From the NCBI GenBank assembly GCA_036245525.1, contig BTPG01000003.1:141997005-142061004 (forward strand): 64,000 nucleotides of DNA, given 5' to 3'. This document shows, one piece after another, positions 42,661 through 53,366 of the stretch. The position numbers and the translations under genes were made by a program. Under the pieces are notes generated by a model, which saw only the letters and a program-made list of their open reading frames with translations, was not told the DNA's origin and ran no database searches. The stretch is from Semisulcospira habei (lineage: Eukaryota; Mollusca; Gastropoda; Semisulcospiridae). The number at the start of each line of letters is the position of its first letter. The first letter of the stretch is position 1.

Positions 42661-43869
42661 TCAGCCTCCAGCCCCTCGTCCAACTACTTGGACGATCTTC
42701 TACTCCGGAACCAGGACTCTGCCACCCTCGAGAGGGACATGGATTTGCTGCTGGGTCCGATTCTGTGCCTCGGTTTCCAGGTCAACGAAGGGAAGTCAGA
42801 CTTCTTGCCATCTCATTGATTCGTTCACCTGGGAATGGAATTTCTGACCGATTTAAACAACGTGCGGTTACCCGAGCCCCGCGTCCAGAAGTTGACGGTC
42901 CTTTCCCACCTTGTGTACCTTGCAGTCTCGGTGTCAGCATGGACTTGGCTCCAGCTTCTGGGTCTCATGAGCGCAGCGGCGGATCTCCTGCCCCTCGGCA
43001 GGCTGTACACGCGGCCTCTCCAGCTTCATCTGCTGATGCACTGGCGCCCCTCCTCAGGCGACCTCAACGCCTTGATTCCGGTTTCCCCCTTGATCAGGAC
43101 CCATCTCCTCCGTTGGATGGACCCAGAGTGGCTCCGGACGGGTGTTCCACTGTACTTGCCCCCGCCTCTGCTTTCCCTCTGCACGGACGCCAGCCGCGCG
43201 GGTTGGGGCGCTCATCTCCTGCCGAGCATTGCTTCGATTTCGGGTCAATGGCCACAGAGCCTCGCGGACAAGCACATCAACTGGCTGGAACTTCAGGCCA
43301 TCCGGCTAACTCTCCATCACTGGGAATCATGGCTCCAGGGCCAAGACGTGTTAGTGCTGTCCGACAACTCGACAGTGGTTTCGTACATCCAGAAGATGGG
43401 AGGAACGCACTTGCCACCTCTTTGCATGCTCCTGTACCAGTTGATGCTTTGGTGCCGGGACCGCGGGATCTCTATCAAGGCTCGCCACATCCCAGGACAC
43501 CTGAACGTGTTGGCGGACTCCCTATCCCGTCGGGGCCAGCTCATCCACACCGAGTGGTCCCTCAGCCCGGAGATTTTCAAGATATGTGCCCGCTGGGAGA
43601 CTCCCTCGATCGACTTGTTCGTGACGTGGTGGAACAGACAGCTACCGGTATTTGTGTTTCCCATTCCTGATCCCCTCGCTTGGGGTGTAGACGCCCAGTC
43701 CATTCCTTGGGACGGCCTCATGGCCTACGCCTATCCACCCACAGTTCTGATCCACAAGATCATTCAGAAGCTCCGGGGGTGCAACGCGGTCCTCCTCCTG
43801 GACGCCCCGTTCAACTGGGCCAAGAGTTGGACAACCGACCTGTTAAGCCTGGCCACGGAGCTCCCGTGA
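42661..43869 (+). pseudogene. Element A reverse transcriptase C-terminus / RNase H
   Basis: Resumes with SNYLDDLLLRNQD; a stop lies near 42820, before MEFLTDLNNVRLPEPR. From 42835 to 43869 the frame is open: LLGLMSAAADLLPLGRLYTR, LCTDASRAGWGAHLLPS, LSDNSTVVSYIQKMGGTH, LNVLADSLSRRGQ, DLFVTWWNRQLPVFVFPIPD and AYAYPPTVLIHKIIQKL. About 24 nt equivalent to B's sequence are missing at the LINE junction. It aligns with B throughout. Confidence 0.88.
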
Positions 43870-44143
43870 TGTTTCCGTCGCCTCGCACGGTGTTGAAACA
43901 GCCCCGACAAGCCCTCTTCCACCTTTGCCCGGAGAGCTAGCCTTACATGCTTGGCGGTTGTGCGGGCGGCCCTCGCGACGCGAGGTTACTCGCATGCAGC
44001 GGTGGAGGCTATCGCTGCAGCCCAAAGACCCTCCACCCGCAGAGTGTACGAAGGGAAGTGGTGTGTCCTCCAGTCCTGGTGCGCGACTTGACGCCTTTCC
44101 CCCACGACGCTGACTATGCCGCACCTGACCGAGTTCTTCTTAT
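43870..44143 (+). pseudogene. Element A tyrosine recombinase, part 1
   Basis: The N-terminal recombinase region in shifted frames: LKQPRQALFHLCPE, LALHAWRLCGRPS, STRRVYEGKW-like sequence, then LTEFFL just before the 2.5-kb insertion. It continues at 46673 (LWLFEDQQLAPIAIRG). Confidence 0.75.
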
Positions 44144-46672
44144 CAGTCTAGTGACAAAGTACTGAAGCTGGATGAGTGGGGAAATGCACCCACCTCCTCC
44201 CCAACACGTGTCCCCACCACACTTGACAGCTACCATAAACACCAGCCGTCTCCATGAAGCAAGCCCGTCGAGTTTAATAAAACTAATGCGTGCCTGCCCG
44301 ACAGGCACCACCTTCCACATTTAAACAGCATAGATTCTCATACGCAGGTATAGAGGGGCGTTTGTTATATTTGTGCCAGAATTTACAGCTGTGCTCGCTA
44401 TAGTGAGGGAATCATTGCTGTTGAATCTGCATTCTGCCTTGTAGGAAGCAGCAAAGCTTTCTGAAATGAAGGAGGCACATGAGTAAGTGTCATGAGGGTT
44501 CATTTCAATTCACAGTTACTGCATCTAGAAATTATGCAGCTGTGTTCCTCAGACTGAGTTGATTTTCAGTTTAGTACTTATAGCATGAGAGGTGAAGAGA
44601 TACCAACCAACTGGGCGATCGGTCCTCTCACTGCGCACACTTTTCTCTCCTCTATCTATTGATACAATCTTTAATTTAAGGGAGACTTTGGAATTTATCA
44701 AATTTTAGACTGAGCAACGCAAGCTGATTAAAAAGTGTAAAACAAAGAGATGGTGGCCAGAGAAAAAGACAATATAAATAAATAAATAAATAAATAAATG
44801 CGTCTCAACTGTAAGCCTCATTCGGAAAAAAAAGGCAAAAAACTTCGCCCACAAGTACGATGTTTCAGACTAAAAAGTTGTGCAGTTGTGAAACATAAGG
44901 GTACATCAGTCTTGAGATTTAACAAACAAGTGTATTTGAAACTGCCGTCGGCATATTTCAGCTTCAGGAATACAGACGTAAATGCCAGTACATTTACTTC
45001 TAAATATCTCTTTATGCTCTTGAATCCTGCTTAGTACTTTTCGTTTCTTACGTCGATAACCAGGAAGGGGGACGCTCTTCTATAGACTGTGATTACAAAC
45101 TGTCAGTATCACTCGCATCACACATCAATGGCGAACTCTACTTCTCTGTTACATTAACATGCATAGATAACGCCGTGTGTGTATGTGATGAAGCTCTATG
45201 CTTGTGCATAGTGCTCACACAGTAGGATTAGTACGGTACGGTTTTTGTTAACGAGTAGGATTAGTACGGTACGGTTTTTGTTAACGGTTTGTTTGCCGAA
45301 AGTCCGTGTGGGGTTAGACGCACGTGAAATCTGTAAGACATGGTTAGCACGGGTCTTTTTAGTGAGTTCTGTTTAGTGAGTTCTAGGCGGAAGCTGTGAC
45401 TGTCAGAGGTCTAGTTTGGTTAGTGCGGGCTGTTTTGTTGTATGGAACGGTTGTGTTCGAGTTACCTAGCCCGCATTCCAAGACTCTGAAGCCTAGATTT
45501 CAGGTATGTTTCTAAATGTAGTATTGATAGTTGTTAAAGACGGTATGCGTGGTAAGATTAATGTGGTTGTATAGCGGTGTTCCGGTTTGGTTTAGTTATA
45601 GTATGTTTAGAATTCGGTGAAGTAACCGGTGTTTTGTATACAGTTGTTTACCGAGATAGATGACTAAAGGAATATGAAGTGTGTATGTCTAAGCCGCTAT
45701 GAAGATAGTACGTGGTTGGGTAAGCATAGTCTTTTCCAGGGTATAGAGTAATGTATAGCAAGAGTGTTAGGCTATAGTCTGTTTCAAGATAGTGACAGAG
45801 ATATGGGGGTGATACGAAAATAGATAGTTTATGAAGCACGTGTGTGTGTGTGAACGAACGTGTGAGTTATTTGTATCAGCCAGGTTACGTGACGTTTCTC
45901 ATTGATCCAATATGTTGTGTGTTTAGCAAGTGTTACGTTGGGACTTTTGTTGTCTGTTTAGAGTTCTTGTAACGAGAGTGGAAAGACAGACGCCGAGACG
46001 TCGAGTCGCAGGTGGGACCTACGTGAGGTCATCCCTCCAGCTCTTCTGAGAGTGAGTCTGACTGGGAACCAAGACACCCAAGTCCAAGCGAGAACTGAGT
46101 GTACCGTACGAGAACGAGGACGTCCGTGCCCAAAGAGACAGGACGGCAATACGCGTACGACGAAGGACTTTCACGCCTAGACGTGAGAAGGACCAACGTA
46201 ACCAGGCAACAACATCAAACAGGTTGGAGACATTGAGAGACTAAAACCTAGCCTGGCAAAGATACTGTGATTTGAGTGTGTGATAGAGAGCCTTGTATAT
46301 ATAGTTTGATAGTCTTTAAAGTGTTTCTTTTCTTTTATAGTGTATAAAGGTTACTTTAGAAAGGGAGCCCGTATGTTGTGTTTTACCGCATGAATGCGCC
46401 CGTCTGAGTCGGTGGCGGTGTATGCGTCTGTTGCGTGAGAGTCTGTGCGTACGACTGTGGGCAAGTCTGCGTGCGTTACAGTGTATGACCCTTCCTACGT
46501 TTGCTGTATGCCCTTTCGCAAATGGGAGGGGGTTGTTCTCAGTCTGTCTACTCCGTTGGTGTCGGGGTATAATCATGGTTAGGTTTCAGTTGCGCGCCTT
46601 GCTCCCGTGATATATACCAGCTGTGCATTCAACACATGGCAAGTTGCTGGCTCGGACTTTGTCGCAAGACTA
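44144..46672. mobile_element. 2.5-kb non-autonomous TIR element in element A
   Basis: Flanked by the 4-bp duplication ttat (44140-44143 and 46673-46676). The ends are inverted: cagtctagtgacaaagt (44144-44160) against actttgtcgcaagacta (46656-46672), 14 of 17 matching. Removal restores ttc ttc tta tgg ctt ttt, which reads FFLWLF as in element B. The inside has no ORF above about 80 codons and no transposase I recognise. A 32-bp tandem duplication (agtaggattagtacggtacg...) is at about 45222-45286. The superfamily is unassigned; a 4-bp duplication excludes mariner and hAT. Confidence 0.82.
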
Positions 46673-46896
46673 TTATGGCTTTTTGAGGATCAGCAATTGG
46701 CGCCTATCGCCATCCGGGGGCTGTCTGGCTATGATTGCCGACACATACAGACACTTGGGGCGTAACGACCCGGGCGCGTGCAAGGATCTTTCGGACCTGA
46801 TGGTCCATTTTGAGCTCTGTCGTCCGGTTCCGTGCTCACTGGTGCCTCGCTGGGACCTTCCCTGGGTGCTCACGTGGCTCAACTCTGAGCGCTTTG
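46673..46896 (+). pseudogene. Element A tyrosine recombinase, part 2
   Basis: Encodes LWLFEDQQLAPIAIRG, then (shifted) LAMIADTYRHLGRNDPGACK, DLSDLMVHFELCRPVPCSLV and RWDLPWVLTWLNSERF, ending at the gctttg duplication where the 557-bp element begins. It matches B's TIRGYLSMIADTYRHLG region. Confidence 0.85.
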
Positions 46897-47334
46897 CATA
46901 GCTGCCAACCCTCCCGATTTTATCGGGAATTTCCCGATTTTTTTTCAAGTCCTGATTCTCCGGTTTTTTGTTGTTGTACATTTCTCCCGATTTTCAGATT
47001 TTCAAGCTTTGTTTTAAAATTTGAGGCATTTTGGCGTACCGCATGGGGTCAGGCGATACTGTACCGCTAAGCTTTTGGGGACCCACAGCCAGTCTTGATT
47101 ACGCATGCGCAGCAAATTTCCATCCATTCTGTGTTTGTTTCGGTTGCTTCGAAATTGGCCTGGTCTGGAGCACACGCTTAGCGATTAAATTTTCGATTTT
47201 CAAGAAAATCGTGCCTCCAAAGAAGCAGAAGTGGTTGGTGAAGTTTCATCCAGAGATTACAAGCATTCCTTTCTTTACATCGGCAAATGGAGAAAGTGTG
47301 TAGTGATTATTCGGCCGGAGCAAGGTGTCGCGCG

Positions 47335-47372
<38 letters not shown>

Positions 47373-47453
47373 TGATTTTTCGGCCCCTGGAAGCAAGGGC
47401 TAGCGTCGTGGAGACAACTCCGGATTTTTGTGGCCTCAGGGTTGGCAGCTATG
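46897..47453. mobile_element. 557-bp TIR element (MITE) in element A
   Basis: Perfect 16-bp inverted ends catagctgccaaccct (46897-46912) and agggttggcagctatg (47438-47453), flanked by the 6-bp duplication gctttg (46891-46896 and 47454-47459). Several cccgatttt-type subterminal repeats lie near the left end, and a run of 31 C lies at 47338-47368. There is no transposase. Removal rejoins the recombinase frame as RFEPLSLARLADVTRK. Confidence 0.88.
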
Positions 47454-48105
47454 GCTTTGAGCCCTTGTCCCTGGCCCGACTGGCCGATGTTACCAGGAAG
47501 ACTTGCTTCCTCCTTGCACTCGCCACAGCAGCACGAGTTAGCGAACTGCATGCCCTCTCCATAGAATCCCCCTGCCTGCAGTTCAGGACGGATGGCTCCG
47601 TGCAGCTCCTCACAAACCCGGCTTTTCGTGCCAAGAACTGGCTCCCCTTGGCCAGATCAACCTCCGGTCGCTGCCGGACACTTCCCAGTCCCAGGAGTCC
47701 CGCCAACAGGACCCTGCCCGGGCCTTGAAGATATACCTCCGCAGGACGAAATCTTTCCGGAGAGGCCGATTCCGCCTTTTTCTGCCCTTGTATCGTGGCA
47801 AGACGGATATTACTGCGCAGACTATCTCTTCATGGTTGCGGTGGGTCATCCGCTCCGGTTATGAGGACCTGACCCCCGCAGGGGCCAAGCGGATGCGAAT
47901 TCGGGCGCACGAAGTCAGAGCTGTCTCGACCAGCCTCGCCTTTGACCGCAACTGCGCAGTAAGGGACATTGTCACCGCAGTAGGATGGAGAGCAGATCCA
48001 CCTTTGCCCGTTTCTATCTGCGCGACCTCTCAAGCCAGTGGGACAACCTGGCCCTGGCGGGCGACGTCTCGGCGGCTCAACACTCCCTACCGGCGCCTTA
48101 GGTAA
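47454..48105 (+). pseudogene. Element A tyrosine recombinase, part 3 (catalytic domain)
   Basis: Encodes FEPLSLARLADVTRKTCFLL, ATAARVSELHAL (catalytic arginine), IYLRRTKSFRRGRFRLFLPL, ISSWLRWVIRSGYEDL, HEVRAVSTSLAFDRNCAVRD and VGWRAD. A 1-nt loss after GWRA then moves FARFYLRDL, with the nucleophilic tyrosine, out of frame. A further frameshift lies near 47640-47720. Inactive. Confidence 0.85.
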
Positions 48106-48205
48106 CACTTAGCTGAAATTGTGAGGTGTTGATCCCAGCCTTTTTTCACTAATGCGTCCGCAGTGGCGGGGTAATTGGCGGCGCCCTCCTCCTTTTCGTT
48201 ATTCT

Positions 48206-48302
48206 TCCATTAGTAATGCCATCGGTAATGTTTTTCGAGGAAACAAATGTATTTTTCTCTAAAATGTATTTTTTCGAGAAAATACTTACCGATGGCATTA
48301 CT
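48206..48302. repeat. Internal complementary region of element A
   Basis: Left half agtaatgccatcggtaatgt then ttttcgaggaaac is the complement of A's left end. Right half aaatgtatttttctctaaaa to acttaccgatggcattact is the complement of its right end. This uninterrupted copy defines the architecture used to interpret B and C. Confidence 0.9.
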
Positions 48303-48590
48303 CGGAGGGCCCTCCCACCTGCCCCGCTTGCCGCCAGTAAGCTAAGAGCGAAACTGGTGACGCTACGCACTTGCCCGTATGAGGTAAGGAAGCTACTCGG
48401 TGAAGGGAAGCTACTCAGGGATGTTGGTACAGCTCACTCGGGTGGTTCCCCGGTGGTGTTGCTGTACACAACGATCCCTGGGCTGAAATTGATAGGCTAA
48501 GTGCTACTTCCATATAGTAATGCCATCGTTAAGTATTTTCTCAAAAAAATACATTTTAGAGAAAAATACATTTTAGAGAAAAATACATTT
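48303..48590 (+). repeat. Right inverted terminal repeat of element A
   Basis: Starts with ccctcccacctgccccgctt, then the complement of 25919-26150. The last bases contain a short duplication (attttagagaaaaatac twice) before acattt. Intron sequence resumes with ttccagcagaggg. Confidence 0.88.
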
Positions 48591-50013
48591 TTCCAGCAGA
48601 GGGGTTTGTTTATAATTGCTGTCAATACATCTAATACACTATGGAAGGCAGTCCGTGAATCAGCTTGCGCTGCTTCTTCCACGCACAGACCAGCATAATG
48701 ATAGAGGCAGGCAAGAGGCATGTTTCTCATTAGCTTTCGCATCTGCAGGCGCCATGAGGATCTATGTTCATTTCAGACAGGAGGTACGTAGTACAGTGTG
48801 ATAGAGGCCCTTTCTACAGCTGGGAAAAGGCATAAATCCTCAGGAGTCCATCATGCATTTACAGAACCGTGACCCATGAGAATCTGTACCTAAGTTTTGC
48901 TTTTTCAGTTCACACAATTTTAATTTCCAGGCTGAGGAGGGGAGGGAGATGCACTATTCATTGTATTGTGGTTTGCAGTGAGTTTCAGCAGTTTCTTTTG
49001 TTTTTTGGTAACCATACATCATTGACTATACTGTATACACATGAACACACTTTTTTCCCATCTTTCGTTCTGGTAAAGACAAAGTCGGGTTCACTATGGA
49101 ATATATTTGGATCTGCTGAGACACAATATACAGGCGGGTTTACTTCTGGAAACTCAGAAATTTAAAAGCCAGGTTACAAATTAAAACTATATACTGACAT
49201 GGACTTGGACGGGGCTGTTATTTGGTGGAGGGCTGGGGGAGTACAAGGTGGTGCAAGAGCCAGCCTTGAAGGCTTTCAGCGGAACTGCCATCAGATGGTA
49301 CGGCAGAAGGTTCTACTCTGTTCCGTCTGATGTGCACAGAGACACATGAACCTATCAATAAACATTCAATCCACTGTTGCCGCGTACTTTCACGAGGATA
49401 AATATATTCTTGTTTTTACATCAGACAGATGGCATTCACTATTCAGCTATGTTCGCCTATAACCATAGACAAAACTCTCCAAGAAGCATAGATCTTCATG
49501 AGTTCCTAGCAGAGTGCGGGGGCTTGTGAGAAGCTCTGTGTATTTCTGAGTCGAATTATCTTCATGTTGCTATGTTTACGTAGTTTAATCGGGTTGCGGT
49601 GATGTAACGAACACAGGCAAAACGTCGACAGCTGCAAGAGTCACATATGCCAGGAGTAGGCGCGGTCATAAGAATCTGTATGTATCTTGCTGGCTGGTGT
49701 TGCCTCTATGTTTACGCAGCTGGGATAAAATCGCGACCACCGAGCCCCAAACCAGACACCCATGGCTGTCAACACGCGTGATTCAACGACCGTCCCGGCT
49801 CTGCGGCATAGAATAGCGTGATGTTCATACTCGCTGTAGGTTCACTGCAGTGCAAACTCGAGTCTGGAGACTGACTGCATAGATCCTTTTGAACCTCACC
49901 ACCTGTTGGGGCCTATCAGGGTCTGTATCGCTTACTGTGGAATCATGTTTAATTTTCCTTTGGGCAGTGAGAGTTTGAAGCGAGGTTTATTGGTGAATTA
50001 ACATTTTTGACAG
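48591..50013 (+). other. tkt intron 6, 3' part
   Basis: No gene is seen. Weak traces of the second fold-back family are near 48750-48780 and 49480-49545 (atagatcttcatgag). Exon 7 follows tttttgacag. Confidence 0.55.
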
Positions 50014-50127
50014 GTTGCTACTCGGCTGGCGTATGGTACAGCTCTTGTCAAGATCGGCAAAACTAATGACCGAGTCATTGCTCTAGATGGTGATGTCAAG
50101 AACTCCACTTTTGCCATCAAGTTCAAG
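50014..50127 (+). CDS. tkt: tkt exon 7
   Basis: Encodes [20 protein letters not shown] then [18 protein letters not shown] (about residues 321-358), the start of the pyrimidine-binding domain. ATRLAYG and [10 protein letters not shown] are strongly conserved. It is in phase 0 at both ends (acceptor ending 50013, donor gttggt at 50128), so it joins exon 6 in frame across the 24.4-kb intron. Confidence 0.95.
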
Positions 50128-50285
50128 GTTGGTTTCTGCCGTTTGTTTTTTCTAGTGTGCTACTTTTGTTTTGTTTGCTCCATCTTGCACTGTAGTAAAT
50201 CTGGGTCAATACAATACAGTGCAATACAATACAGCTTTATTTACTGCTGCCCATTAGTTTGAAACTGTCACAGATCTACTATATG

Positions 50286-50498
50286 TTAACCCATTAGGAC
50301 CAAAGCCGTGCAGCAGGAGGTGGATCGACCATAATAATACAAAGGTAGTGCCTGATTAGCTTGGCACCATAAGGCACCAAGCTAATCTGACACTGCCCTT
50401 GAATTATCATGGTCGGTCCATACTCCTGCAACTGACACATATTCGTAAAGTGGCACGTCAAAATTTACAAAATGCAACTTTTGGGATAAATGGGTTAA
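50286..50498. repeat. TTAA fold-back MITE, copy 5
   Basis: Begins ttaacccattaggaccaa and ends gggataaatgggttaa. The central hairpin is attagcttggcaccataagg / caccaagctaat. Confidence 0.75.
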
Positions 50499-50731
50499 AC
50501 CCTTCCACAACAGAAAAGTTAGGAAAATGTGGATGAATGAAGAAAGCAAGAGGGAGATCCTCATGAGGCCTCGCAGCTGTGAGGACTGACGAAGATCTGT
50601 GACTCTTGTATTTGGGTGTTGTTTCTGTGCCCTGGAAAGTCAAGGGGCAAATGAGCTTATCTGTCAATCTCTGTTTGATAGGTATGCTTTTGTTCTCAGA
50701 CGAACTGTGTTTTCATTTTCTTTTTATGCAG

Positions 50732-50939
50732 GAAGCGTTCCCTGATCGCTTCATCGAGTGCTACATTGCCGAGCAGAATCTAGCTGGTGTTGCCATTGGG
50801 TGTGAGACACGAAGACGCACCGTAGCTTTTGTTTCCACCTTCGCATGCTTCCTGAGTCGCGCTTATGACCAGATCCGTATGGCCGCCATCTCGCAGTCTA
50901 ATGTCAATTTTTGTGGCTCTCATGCTGGAATTTCTATCG
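50732..50939 (+). CDS. tkt: tkt exon 8 (catalytic glutamate)
   Basis: Encodes [20 protein letters not shown] to [15 protein letters not shown] (about residues 359-428). The glutamate of YIAEQN activates the aminopyrimidine ring of the cofactor. [20 protein letters not shown] is the conserved aromatic pocket. It ends one base into the glycine codon of SIGEDG, with donor gtatgt at 50940. Confidence 0.95.
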
Positions 50940-50956
50940 GTATGTGGTAAAGCTAG

Positions 50957-51140
50957 ATTAAGCCACTTACAGCAGGAGATGGATCAACCATGGTAATTCA
51001 AGGGTAGTGCTAGATTTGCTTGGTGCCAAGCCAATCTGGCACTACCCTTGAGTTGTCATGGTCGATCTGTCTCCTGCGACTGATACATACGCATTTAGTT
51101 GAAAACTCCAATATTTTGGAAATTGGGTTATATGGGTTAA
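50957..51140. repeat. TTAA fold-back MITE, copy 6
   Basis: The left terminus is worn (ttaagccactt). The body agcaggagatggatcaacca and hairpin tgcttggtgccaagccaatc are recognisable. The right end is tatgggttaa. Confidence 0.68.
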
Positions 51141-51546
51141 GGCTGTGGGCAAAAGCTGCTAGTGTTTAAAGGGAAGTTCAGTTCTACATGAACATCACCT
51201 TTATAGTACAGATATGAGTTGTGTTCAGTGATGAGATAAGGGCTGATGTGTATTTGTGAATGGATCGTATCATGTTGGAGGATGGACAGTTAACTACCAA
51301 ATCACACCCCTCGACCCGGAGGGGTTTGAGTGTTAATACTGTTTTACTGTGTAGAAGTTGGCAGACAGAATGACCAAAACCATACACTGAAGATCTCAGG
51401 TTCAGAAATGTCCGCATTTTCACAACAAATCCTTTTTTACTACCGATAAGCAAAATATAAGTTTCACTTTAGATTGCAGGAGAAGCTACAAAAATGATTG
51501 AAAGTGCAAAACTTATTTTCACAGCTGCCACTGTTTTGTCTTTCAG

Positions 51547-51761
51547 GCGAGGATGGCCCGTCTCAGATGGCTCTGGAGGACCTGTCTATGTTCCGCACCA
51601 TCCCAAACTGCACCGTTTTCTACCCCAGTGACGCGGTGTCCACCGAGCGGGCCGTGGAACTTGCGGCCAACCTTCCAGGCATGTGCTTCATCCGCACCAG
51701 TCGCCCTAATGTGCCCATCATCTACAGTGCTGAAGAGACATTCAGTGCTGGTCAGGCTAAG
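51547..51761 (+). CDS. tkt: tkt exon 9
   Basis: Encodes [20 protein letters not shown] through [20 protein letters not shown] to SAGQAK (about residues 428-499). The aspartate of GEDGPSQ and the arginine of RTSRP are substrate-contact residues in transketolases. The phase fits exon 8, and it ends at a codon boundary with donor gttagt (51762). Confidence 0.95.
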
Positions 51762-52399
51762 GTTAGTGAATTTCCAGTTATGTACCTAACTATTGAAAGA
51801 TGATGTTCCTCTGCTGCATTACAGATGGGTTATGTTTAGTGATGAGATTAAGGTAAACGACAAGGGTAGTGCCGGAATAACTTGGTGCTTTCTGTTCCCA
51901 TGTCAAACGCAGATTTCTGCCAAAGGGAGTTTGGTGCTATCCTGAGCCATGTACATTAATTTCTTTACTGCCAGTGCTCATGAATTGTACGTCAGAAACG
52001 ACTGCACACTGCCTGAAAGTTGTGTAAAGAACACGGATGGAATTCGGACAAAATTAGATGTAATGAACTTAGGACTAACAAGAGACATAAATCTTCATGA
52101 GCCCCCGCGACTGCGGGGGCTCATGAGGGTTTATGTCTCTTGCAGATGGGCAGGGTTTAAGTTTAAGTTCAGGGTTTAAGAAAAAAAGTAGGCATTAGTC
52201 ATTGTGGCATTGGCTGACCTTGTGAGACTTGTGCAATGGTACACCTATTTTATGTACGTAACATCTAAAGTGCACAAAGTCTAAGCAGACTTTGTTCCAG
52301 TTTGGGTCCAGTGTCTTCTTCCTGTTACTTAGATGACCCTGTATGAGGAGATCACCTGTCTGAGGCAACCACTTTTTGTTGGTCACATGGGTAATCGCC
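51762..52399 (+). other. tkt intron 9, 5' part
   Basis: No gene. About 51847-51930 is a fragment of the TTAA fold-back family (acaagggtagtgccgg). About 51955-52146 is a copy of the second fold-back family with the hairpin at 52081-52140. Confidence 0.55.
52081..52140. repeat. Hairpin of the 'agagacataaatc' family
   Basis: The arms agagacataaatcttcatga..gcccccgc (52081-52108) and gcgggggc..ttatgtctct (52113-52140) pair almost perfectly around gact. It is related to 306-376 and 17454-17493. Confidence 0.7.
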
Positions 52400-52660
52400 T
52401 TAACCCATTTAACCCCAATGCCCTACAGCAGGAGATGGATTGATCATAATTCAAGGGTGGTACCAGATTCTGAGCGCCTGAAGGCACCCAGCTAATCTGG
52501 CACCACCCTTGAATTATCATGGTCAGTCTATCTCCTTTATCAGGGTCAGTCTATCTCCTGCACGTGGTGCATATTCGTTAGGTAATACCTCCAACATTTG
52601 GGAAATGAGGCCGTGGGGTTAGATGGGTTAACGATCTTAACCCCACGGCCACATTTCCAA
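52400..52660. repeat. TTAA fold-back MITE, copy 7, plus start of another
   Basis: A full copy runs 52400-52631 (ttaacccatttaacccca to gttagatgggttaa), with a 24-bp internal duplication of the right arm (gtcagtctatctcct twice). It is followed directly by the beginning of a further copy (ttaaccccacggccacattt) at 52637-52660. Confidence 0.72.
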
Positions 52661-52991
52661 ACTTTATGAAAGTCAACAAGATTGAGATATAGTCACTAAT
52701 TCAGCTTGCACACTAATACCTCTGTCCTTTGGAAATAGTGAATTTTCCTGGGACCACATGTGTGTGCTACAGAAATTGCACCTGTCGCCTGTTGTACTTG
52801 AACTGAGTAGTACTAGCAGAGAATCTTGGTGCGCATAGTTACCTGACGAACAAAGAAATAAGAGCTTTGGAAAGTTGAACTGTTACTAAAATTCAGGGTT
52901 CAAAATGAACTTTTTCAGCCCAGTCACAGCAAATGCTGGGGCCGATGAGCAAAACTTAGGGCCCATCATGTCAAACTGGCCACATGGTAGA

Positions 52992-53354
52992 TTGGTTGGT
53001 TGGTTGTACATAGCTTAACGTCCCGACAGCAACAAGACTTTCTCAGGACGTGCCTGCACTGCTTGTGAAAAAAAACCAAACAGAATATTGAATGTATGTC
53101 GCCAGCCGGTCTAATACGCTAAATAAACCTAAGACCATTTATCTACACACATCCAATATCAAGAGTTACAGGCAGCGCAGATAGTAGGGACAGTTTAAAA
53201 AAAGAAAATACAGGTGAATGGACCAAGGGTAGACAGAAACACATGCCCCAGAATAGTGGGGAAAACCCACCCTGTAGGGCTGACCAGGGTCACCCTGGGA
53301 ACTAAAAACTAGTTAACCCCACCCAAGTCCCCCAGGGCAGACCCGGGTGGGGGA
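52992..53354 (-). mobile_element. SINE, family S1, copy 3 (reverse orientation)
   Basis: Flanked by the 12-bp duplication ccacatggtaga (52980-52991 and 53355-53366). Read on the minus strand it starts tcccccacccgggtctgccc and ends with the tail complement of acgtcccgacagcaacaaga, followed by (ccaa)n. It is somewhat diverged from copies 1 and 2. Confidence 0.9.
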
Positions 53355-53366
53355 CCACATGGTAGA

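Larger units (their letters stand above)
25919..48590 (+). mobile_element. DIRS-like element A (outer, degenerate, host of nested insertions)
   Basis: Inverted terminal repeats of more than 200 bp (25919-26150 and 48340-48590) enclose, in order, an ORF1, RT/RNase H, a tyrosine recombinase and an internal complementary region (48206-48302). That region is the complement of the left end joined to the complement of the right end, as in DIRS-type retroelements. There is no target duplication, as expected for recombinase insertion. Removal restores gtccccttt|ttccag. A is interrupted by a SINE, a LINE (with element B, and C inside B), a 2.5-kb TIR element and a 557-bp TIR element. Every ORF is damaged, so A is inactive. 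Confidence 0.9.

Noticed and set aside
44798..45034. 78-codon ORF in the 2.5-kb TIR element as a transposase
   Set aside because: Too short, lysine-rich and without DDE-type motifs; left as non-coding.
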